Below are positions 57,133 to 64,000 of a stretch of 64,000 nt of DNA, one piece after another. The stretch comes from Flavobacteriales bacterium (GTDB taxonomy: Bacteria; Bacteroidota; Bacteroidia; Flavobacteriales_F; PHOS-HE28): positions 885,001-949,000 of the forward strand of contig JADJQW010000003.1 of assembly GCA_016712535.1 (NCBI GenBank). Direction: 5' to 3'. How positions within the stretch are numbered: the stretch's first letter is position 1; the number at the start of each line of letters is the position of its first letter. The notes beneath the pieces were generated by a model that was not told the DNA's origin, did not search any database, and saw nothing but the letters and a program-made list of their open reading frames with translations. The position numbers and the translations under genes are program-made.

Positions 57133-58473
57133 ATGAGGATCCTTGCATATGGCTTTTTAGCGGTCTTCATCGCGATCGGCTCGATGCTCCGGGCGCAACC
57201 CGTCCTGCTCAGCGGCGTGGTTCTGGATTCCGAAACGAACCTGACCTTGTCCGGTGCGCACGTCAGCATCCCTGGCACGGTCGAAGGCGCGGTGTCCGAT
57301 GCTGAGGGCCGCTTCAGCCTGAACGTGCGGCGTGGTGTTGATGTCCTGTTGCGCGTCAGTTACACGGGCTACACGGAATTGCAGCGGAAGGTGCCGGCCA
57401 AGGAGGTGGCCGGAGGCGAGGTCCTCCTGTTGCGCCTAGCGCGCGGCGCCATCCTGCTCGATCCGACTGAAGTGCGCGCGCGGATCGCTCCAGAGGTCGT
57501 GTTCCAACGGACTGACCTCCATGTGGGCGGCTTCCTTGCGAATCCCGATGGCCTCTGGGTGCTAGCCTACAGCAAGCCTCAGCTTTGGCATGCCCAGGCC
57601 GATGCCGGACAGCGCGTGATGCAGGCGGCCCGGCTGGTGCTGCTCGATACGCTGATGCGCGAACTGGCCAGCATCGCACTGCCCGATGACGCGCGCGCCA
57701 TGCACCGCGATCACGCTGGCAGGCCCGTGGTGGAAGGCGCACGCGGGGGGTGGATTGCCCGGCGCGAGGGTGATTCGCTCGCCTTGGGCAGGATAGACGG
57801 CGAGACCTTGCGCGCGGCCGTGCTGCCCTGGACCGACAGCCTCGGCGGCAAGCTGCTCGGCAACAACCGCAACGAAGGATACCCGGCCTTCGAGCATTTC
57901 GCGCGAGACCTGAAGTTGAACAAGGATCAGCTGCTCTGCACCGTGCAGGACGATTTCATGATCGAACTCTTCCGGAGCCAGTACAAGTACATGAGCGGGC
58001 CGGACAAGGTGATCGCCATGGACCTTGAGATCGAGACCGGCATCGACCGCGAGATCATCGCGGGCTTCATGACAGGCTTCCACAAGGACCTGTACTTCAA
58101 GGTGCCATATGCGCCGCTCTTCGTGGTGCGCGATACGCTATGCGTGTTCGACCACGCCATCGATCGCATCCGCCGGTTCCTGCCCGACGGCACAGCCGTA
58201 GCTGAGGTCAAGATGCGGCATGCTTCGGAGCGGCATTGGGCCAAGGCATTGATCCAGGATGGGCACAGCGGACATGTGTACGCGCTCTTCCGCCAAGGCC
58301 CGCGAACATGGCTGCGATCGGTTGAAGCGCGCGATGGATCGCTGGGCGGGCCCGAGATGCTCACGCACCCGTTCCCGGAAGATGTGCAGGTGCATGAAGG
58401 CCACGCGTACTACGTGCATCGGCCGCACGGATCAACGCAGAAGCGGACGCTGTATCGGGAGCGATTGAGGTAG
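57133..58473 (+). CDS. Exported protein with CarboxypepD_reg-like domain
   Basis: 446 aa from the ATG at 57133 (MRILAYGFLAVFIAIGSMLRAQ signal peptide). Residues about 25-105 form the beta-sandwich seen at the N-terminus of TonB-dependent receptors and Bacteroidota surface proteins (LSGVVLDSETNLTLSGAHVSIPG, GRFSLNV, VSYTGYTE). The rest looks like a beta-propeller- or 6-bladed NHL-like scaffold (PDGLWVLAYSKPQLW, VRDTLCVFDHAIDRIRRFLPDG). No catalytic motif or sorting domain is visible. Confidence 0.7.
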   Translation: MRILAYGFLAVFIAIGSMLRAQPVLLSGVVLDSETNLTLSGAHVSIPGTVEGAVSDAEGRFSLNVRRGVDVLLRVSYTGYTELQRKVPAKEVAGGEVLLLRLARGAILLDPTEVRARIAPEVVFQRTDLHVGGFLANPDGLWVLAYSKPQLWHAQADAGQRVMQAARLVLLDTLMRELASIALPDDARAMHRDHAGRPVVEGARGGWIARREGDSLALGRIDGETLRAAVLPWTDSLGGKLLGNNRNEGYPAFEHFARDLKLNKDQLLCTVQDDFMIELFRSQYKYMSGPDKVIAMDLEIETGIDREIIAGFMTGFHKDLYFKVPYAPLFVVRDTLCVFDHAIDRIRRFLPDGTAVAEVKMRHASERHWAKALIQDGHSGHVYALFRQGPRTWLRSVEARDGSLGGPEMLTHPFPEDVQVHEGHAYYVHRPHGSTQKRTLYRERLR

Positions 58474-58479
58474 CGCGTT

Positions 58480-58941
58480 TCAGACCGCAGAGACCAACGG
58501 CTCGCAATTCACCGGGAAATTCACGCTGCGCGCAATGAAGCAGTACTTGTGCGCCTCGCCATGGAAGTAGCGGGCCTTCTCCATCATGCCCTCGCTCTCC
58601 ACCACAACCCGGGGCCGAAGCGTCACTTCGCTGAAATGCCCGCCGCCATCCTTGGTGAGCACGAGGGTGCCTTCGGCGCGATCATGGTAGCTGAGCACGT
58701 TGATGCGGGCACGCGCGCACAGGGCGAGGTAGGTGAGCAGGTGGCAGCTGCTGAGCGCGGCGAGCAATAGGTCTTCCGGATTGTGCAAGGCGCCATCGCC
58801 GCGGAATGCAGGGTCGGCGGTGACGCGCAGCTCGCTCTTGCCATTGATGCGGATGATATGCTCACGCGTGTAGTCCTCATAGGCGCGCGTATGGTCTCCG
58901 CGCCACAACAGGTCCAGTGCGTATGAATGCATGTCGGGCAT
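58480..58941 (-). CDS. OsmC/Ohr family thiol peroxidase-like protein
   Basis: 153 aa from the ATG at 58941 (MPDMHSYALDLLWRGD), 4 nt after a TACTTTCA box; the longer frame upstream lacks conserved residues. The two redox Cys are present: SSCHLLTYLALCARA and the second near the end (HKYCFIARSVNFPVNCEP). Family members reduce organic or fatty-acid hydroperoxides. Substrate not predictable. Converges with the exported protein gene (6-bp gap). Confidence 0.88.
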   Translation of the reverse strand: MPDMHSYALDLLWRGDHTRAYEDYTREHIIRINGKSELRVTADPAFRGDGALHNPEDLLLAALSSCHLLTYLALCARARINVLSYHDRAEGTLVLTKDGGGHFSEVTLRPRVVVESEGMMEKARYFHGEAHKYCFIARSVNFPVNCEPLVSAV

Positions 58942-58945
58942 GGGG

Positions 58946-58953
58946 TGAAAGTA
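58946..58953 (-). promoter_or_regulatory. -7-like box TACTTTCA, 4 nt before ATG
   Basis: Minus-strand element upstream of the OsmC start at 58941. One of the nine near-start boxes. Confidence 0.4.
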
Positions 58954-59002
58954 AACGCCCGATCCATCGCTGGACCGGGCGTTGCCTTGAGTTATTCGCG
59001 AC

Positions 59003-61168
<2,166 letters not shown>

Positions 61169-61190
61169 GGCGCTTCGCGTTTATGGCCGG

Positions 61191-61219
61191 CGAAGCTATC
61201 CGTCGGCGATGATCGGCAA
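61191..61219 (-). promoter_or_regulatory. Promoter of the prolyl oligopeptidase gene: TTG-N18-TAGCTTCG
   Basis: Minus strand: TTG at 61219-61217, 18 nt, TAGCTTCG at 61198-61191, 22 nt before the ATG. One mismatch to the -7 consensus. Confidence 0.55.
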
Positions 61220-61247
61220 CGCGAAGGCGCGATGATGAACGGTTGGC

Positions 61248-62564
61248 TCAGGCCACCTTCCGCTTGGCCAGTTTCTGGCTCACGAGTTCGTACTGGGTGC
61301 CGGGGCCATCGAGCAAGTGGATATCGCAATCGAGCTGTCCGGCCAGGGTGTGGATCAGGTCCATGCCCAAGCTGTTGGGCCGGTGGAAGCCATCGCGGCT
61401 CTTTAGCCCAACGCCGTCGTCGCCCACGCGCATGCGCAAGCCATCGGCCTCACTGCCATGCAGGTGGAAGGTGATGGTGCCGCTGTTGCGGCCTGGGAAC
61501 GCGTATTTGAAGCTGTTGCTGATCACCTCATTCACCAGCAAGCCCAAAGGAACCAGTGTATCAACGGTGAGTGTCTTCACGCTGATGTCGATGTCCATGT
61601 TCAGCTTGACGTTCACCGAGTAGGCATACACGAGGTCGCGCACGAGGCTGTTCAGGTAGCCATCGACCGGGATGTTCGCGAGGTCCTTGGTGAGATAGGT
61701 CTGTTCATGCACCAGGGCCATTGCGCTCACACGGTTCACGCATTCGTTGAAGAGCTCGGTGGTCCGCGGGTCCTTCACCTGGTCCATTTGGAAACGGATC
61801 AGGCTCTTCACGATCTGAAGGTTGTTCTTCACGCGGTGGTGGATCTCCTTGATCATCACCTCTTTCTCTTCCTTGCTGAGCATGGTTTCCCGCAGGTCGC
61901 GGTTGGCGCGTTCCACATTCTGCCTGGCGACCTCGAGCTGCTCGGCGCGCAAGCGGCTCTCGGCGAGCAACTGTCCCCGTGCACCAACGAGCCAGGCCAT
62001 GGCCACGGCCAGCAGGCAAGCCGCGATCAGCAGGAGCTGGGCCTCTTGCCATTGGCGGCTGAGCGTGCCTGAATGCGCGCTCAATCCTTCCTCGTGCACC
62101 GCGCGGGCGTTCCGGTCGATGGCTTTCTGTGCACGGCCCATCATGATCTGGAACACGGCCTCCACGGAGCGGGGGTCGGCGATGTGATCGCCGCGCAGCA
62201 CGGCTTGCGCGTGCAATGAATCGGCTTGGACCAAGGGCGGCATCAGCTCGTTCGGAAGCCGCTCTACGCCCGGCAGGCCAGTGAATCCCTGAGCGATCGA
62301 CCCGGCTTGGTCCCGGAAGCGCTGGAGGTCAATCGGCCAATGTCTTTGCGCGCTGCTCACATCCACACGGTGCACCACCCCGAGGCGATGCAGTTCGTCA
62401 CTGAGCTTGCTAAGGGCATCGAGCAGGCGCACTTCCTGCGCGATGCGTGCCTGTATCACGCGCGAGCGGGATACCAGGCTGATGCCGTAGCCAATGAAGA
62501 GAAGGGCGAGGATGCCGGCAGCCAAGGGCCATCGGCGCCAACCGGTCAGGAGTTTCAAATGCAT
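61248..62564 (-). CDS. Membrane sensor histidine kinase (HisKA_2 type)
   Basis: 438 aa. Two membrane segments (about 12-30, WPLAAGILALLFIGYGIS, and about 172-192, LLLIAACLLAVAMAWLVG) flank a periplasmic region of about 140 residues. A coiled coil (AEQLEVARQNVERANRDLRE) leads to HisKA_2 with EIHHRVKNNLQIVKSLIRFQ (phospho-His in IHHRVKNN). The HATPase has N box LLVNEVISNSFKYAF and G box VGDDGVGL. No response regulator lies in the window, so it is an orphan here. The periplasmic signal is unknown. Confidence 0.88.
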   Translation of the reverse strand: MHLKLLTGWRRWPLAAGILALLFIGYGISLVSRSRVIQARIAQEVRLLDALSKLSDELHRLGVVHRVDVSSAQRHWPIDLQRFRDQAGSIAQGFTGLPGVERLPNELMPPLVQADSLHAQAVLRGDHIADPRSVEAVFQIMMGRAQKAIDRNARAVHEEGLSAHSGTLSRQWQEAQLLLIAACLLAVAMAWLVGARGQLLAESRLRAEQLEVARQNVERANRDLRETMLSKEEKEVMIKEIHHRVKNNLQIVKSLIRFQMDQVKDPRTTELFNECVNRVSAMALVHEQTYLTKDLANIPVDGYLNSLVRDLVYAYSVNVKLNMDIDISVKTLTVDTLVPLGLLVNEVISNSFKYAFPGRNSGTITFHLHGSEADGLRMRVGDDGVGLKSRDGFHRPNSLGMDLIHTLAGQLDCDIHLLDGPGTQYELVSQKLAKRKVA

Positions 62565-62609
62565 GGGCCGCCTTTCAACGGCGGATGCGGATCCGGGTTG
62601 CGCCGGGGC

Positions 62610-63170
62610 TCACGGCTCCGCGTTCGCGCGCAGGCGGGCATCAAAGGCTTGGAGCAGCGCCAATACGCGTGCTTCGGCCACCGCCTTCACCTCGGCGTAG
62701 ATCCGCCTGCCGGTATTGGCGCCGATGCCCTTCACGTTCTTGGCGGGCCGATCGCCCCGCAGCAGTAGCCCAAGGTGGATGCCCCCGCGTGCCGTGCCCC
62801 GGTTGCCCGTATGGGTCAATTCGCTCACCGTGACCCTGCATTCGCCGGCACGGGTTATCACCACCACGCGGTACTGGATCACGCCCATGGTCTCCTCGCG
62901 CAAGGCCAGCTTCTCCGACCGGTAATTCACGCGCGCCAGGCCTTCGATCACGCCTTGTTCACGGTCGGTCCGCAGGGTCTTCCCGGCGGGTTCCTTGCCG
63001 AAGGTCCAGGTCCAGGCATCGAGCGCCTTGTCGTGAAGGAGCAAAGCGTTCAGCGGAACAGTCACCGTCCGCGTGTAGGTGAGCGGCGGACTGTCGCCCA
63101 TGGCAGCAACTTGGCCGGCCACTGCCGCTGGCAAGGCCAAACCCAGGAAGATGAGGCAGCGCGGGGACAC
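62610..63170 (-). CDS. Exported protein, DUF4468-like
   Basis: 186 aa from a GTG at 63170. Signal peptide (CLIFLGLALPAAVAGQ). The body (LTYTRTVTVPLNALLLHDKALDAWTWTFG, IEGLARVNYRSEKLALREETMGVIQYRVVVITRAGECRVTVSELTH) has the strand/helix pattern of DUF4468 (TBP-like fold) proteins found in Bacteroidota. A C-terminal helix is rich in Ala/Arg. Function unknown. The GTG start is supported by a TAACTTGC box 4 nt upstream. Confidence 0.55.
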   Translation of the reverse strand: MSPRCLIFLGLALPAAVAGQVAAMGDSPPLTYTRTVTVPLNALLLHDKALDAWTWTFGKEPAGKTLRTDREQGVIEGLARVNYRSEKLALREETMGVIQYRVVVITRAGECRVTVSELTHTGNRGTARGGIHLGLLLRGDRPAKNVKGIGANTGRRIYAEVKAVAEARVLALLQAFDARLRANAEP

Positions 63171-63174
63171 GGTG

Positions 63175-63182
63175 GCAAGTTA
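63175..63182 (-). promoter_or_regulatory. -7-like box TAACTTGC, 4 nt before GTG
   Basis: Minus-strand element upstream of the GTG start at 63170. Same sequence as at 33005. One of the nine near-start boxes. Confidence 0.35.
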
Positions 63183-63202
63183 GCCCCGGCCCGTCGCGGG
63201 CC

Positions 63203-63210
63203 TACATTTG
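63203..63210 (+). promoter_or_regulatory. -7 box TACATTTG for the NYN-domain gene
   Basis: Perfect TAnnTTTG, 21 nt before the ATG at 63232. The gene is divergent from the DUF4468-like gene. Confidence 0.55.
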
Positions 63211-63231
63211 GCGACCTTATTCCGATCAAAC

Positions 63232-64000
63232 ATGAGCAAGCAAGGAAGCACCGCCCTGAAGGTGGGCGTATTCTACGACGGGAGCTATTTCACCCACGTG
63301 AGCAACTACTACAATTACGTGCACGCGCAGCGGCGCAGGCTTCACATCGGCGGGGTGCACGAGTTCATCAAGCATAGCCTTGCGGAACGGGAGGATACCC
63401 GCCCCAGCCTCTGCCACATCATAGACGCGCACTTCTTCCGTGGCCGCTTCAGCGCTCGCGATGCCATGGAGAAGACCAACCAGCTCTACTACGACCGGGT
63501 TTTCGACGATGTGCTCATGTACAACGGCGTCCAAACGCACTACCTGCCGGTGAAGGACCTCATGGGCCGCAAGCGCGAGAAGGGCATCGATGTGCTGATG
63601 GCGCTCGAGACCTATGAGCTCTGCATGCTCAAGCGTTTCGATGTGGCCGTGATCATCGCCAGCGATAGCGATCATGTGCCCTTGGTGCGCAAGCTGCATG
63701 CTTTGGGCTGCAAGACCATGCTGCTGGGCTGGGACTTCGAGTTCGCTGACCAGGAGACCGGCGAACTGCAGACCACGAAGACGAGCACTGACCTCTGGAA
63801 TGAGGTGAGCTACCCCATGCCCATGCACGACTTGATCGAGGAAGGGCTGAAGGAGGATGATGAGGTGGTGCGGGACATGTTCGTGACGCGCGATGCCCGC
63901 GACGCCGAGCCCGACGTTGAGCGTCCGGCCCCTACCTTGGTGGATGAGGAGCGTCATCGCAGCGCGATCATGAGCCTGATGAACGGCTACGGATTCATCC
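63232..64000 (+). CDS. NYN/LabA-like domain protein (3'-truncated by window)
   Basis: 256 codons to the window end, start at the ATG 63232 (MSKQGSTALKVGVFYDGSYF). PIN-like NYN fold: VGVFYDGSYFTHVSNYY, KGIDVLMALETYELCMLKRFDVAVIIASDSDHVPLVRKL, with conserved Asp residues at the usual positions for metal-dependent RNase activity. An acidic linker follows, and the last visible residues (SAIMSLMNGYGFI) look like the start of a cold-shock-type OB-fold. Probably a cytoplasmic RNA-processing nuclease, but activity is inferred only from family. Confidence 0.8.
   Translation, partial: MSKQGSTALKVGVFYDGSYFTHVSNYYNYVHAQRRRLHIGGVHEFIKHSLAEREDTRPSLCHIIDAHFFRGRFSARDAMEKTNQLYYDRVFDDVLMYNGVQTHYLPVKDLMGRKREKGIDVLMALETYELCMLKRFDVAVIIASDSDHVPLVRKLHALGCKTMLLGWDFEFADQETGELQTTKTSTDLWNEVSYPMPMHDLIEEGLKEDDEVVRDMFVTRDARDAEPDVERPAPTLVDEERHRSAIMSLMNGYGFI

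Overview
The window comes from a high-GC member of the Bacteroidota, most likely an uncultured Flavobacteriales-type lineage (inference). The evidence is type IX secretion (T9SS) C-terminal sorting domains on many secreted proteins, SprB-type repeats, PorP/SprF- and PorV-like outer-membrane proteins, a -33/-7 promoter with the Bacteroidota spacing (TTG-N19-TAGATTTG) in front of the HU gene, and few strong Shine-Dalgarno sites. No phage, plasmid, insertion sequence or CRISPR array is visible.

Layout. 1-10.5 kb: five tandem, almost gapless paralogous genes for large T9SS-exported surface proteins; the first is cut by the window edge. 10.6-15.6 kb: an MBOAT/SGNH acylation pair, small proteins, and a 19-bp inverted repeat. 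15.8-20.2 kb: FtsK translocase and two exported proteins. 20.2-24.3 kb: arginase, a CtlX-type citrulline hydrolase, arginyl-tRNA synthetase and a small membrane protein. 24.4-30.9 kb: PorP/SprF plus a 1834-residue repeat-rich adhesin. 31.0-31.35 kb: tRNA-Arg(ACG) followed by tandem 100-bp repeats that each carry the tRNA 3' end. 31.4-36.5 kb: envelope and outer-membrane proteins, including a deiodinase-fold protein without its redox residues. 36.7-38.5 kb: ribosomal protein S1. 38.6-42.5 kb: a three-gene polysaccharide operon (flippase fused to half a glycosyltransferase, GT4, GT2). 42.6-44.2 kb: NfeD and an SPFH protein. 44.4-49.2 kb: secreted hydrolases. 49.3-64 kb: mostly housekeeping genes (pdxH, bTHX, trmH, HU, an operon of recQ, alkyladenine glycosylase, fmt and cupin, ilvE, DnaJ-like, OsmC, prolyl oligopeptidase, histidine kinase, and a NYN-domain protein cut at the end).

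How it fits together. Much of the window encodes cell-surface material delivered by T9SS: the five-paralog array, the giant adhesin with its SprF-like partner, and secreted proteases and hydrolases. The most unusual features are the tRNA-Arg 3'-end repeat array, which resembles the E. coli tyrT/rtT arrangement; the five-gene array, whose C-terminal halves stay alike while the N-terminal halves diverge; a recurring -7-like box only 4-7 nt upstream of start codons, which suggests leaderless mRNAs; and short dispersed repeats that appear to lie in frame inside ftsK and the citrulline hydrolase gene.
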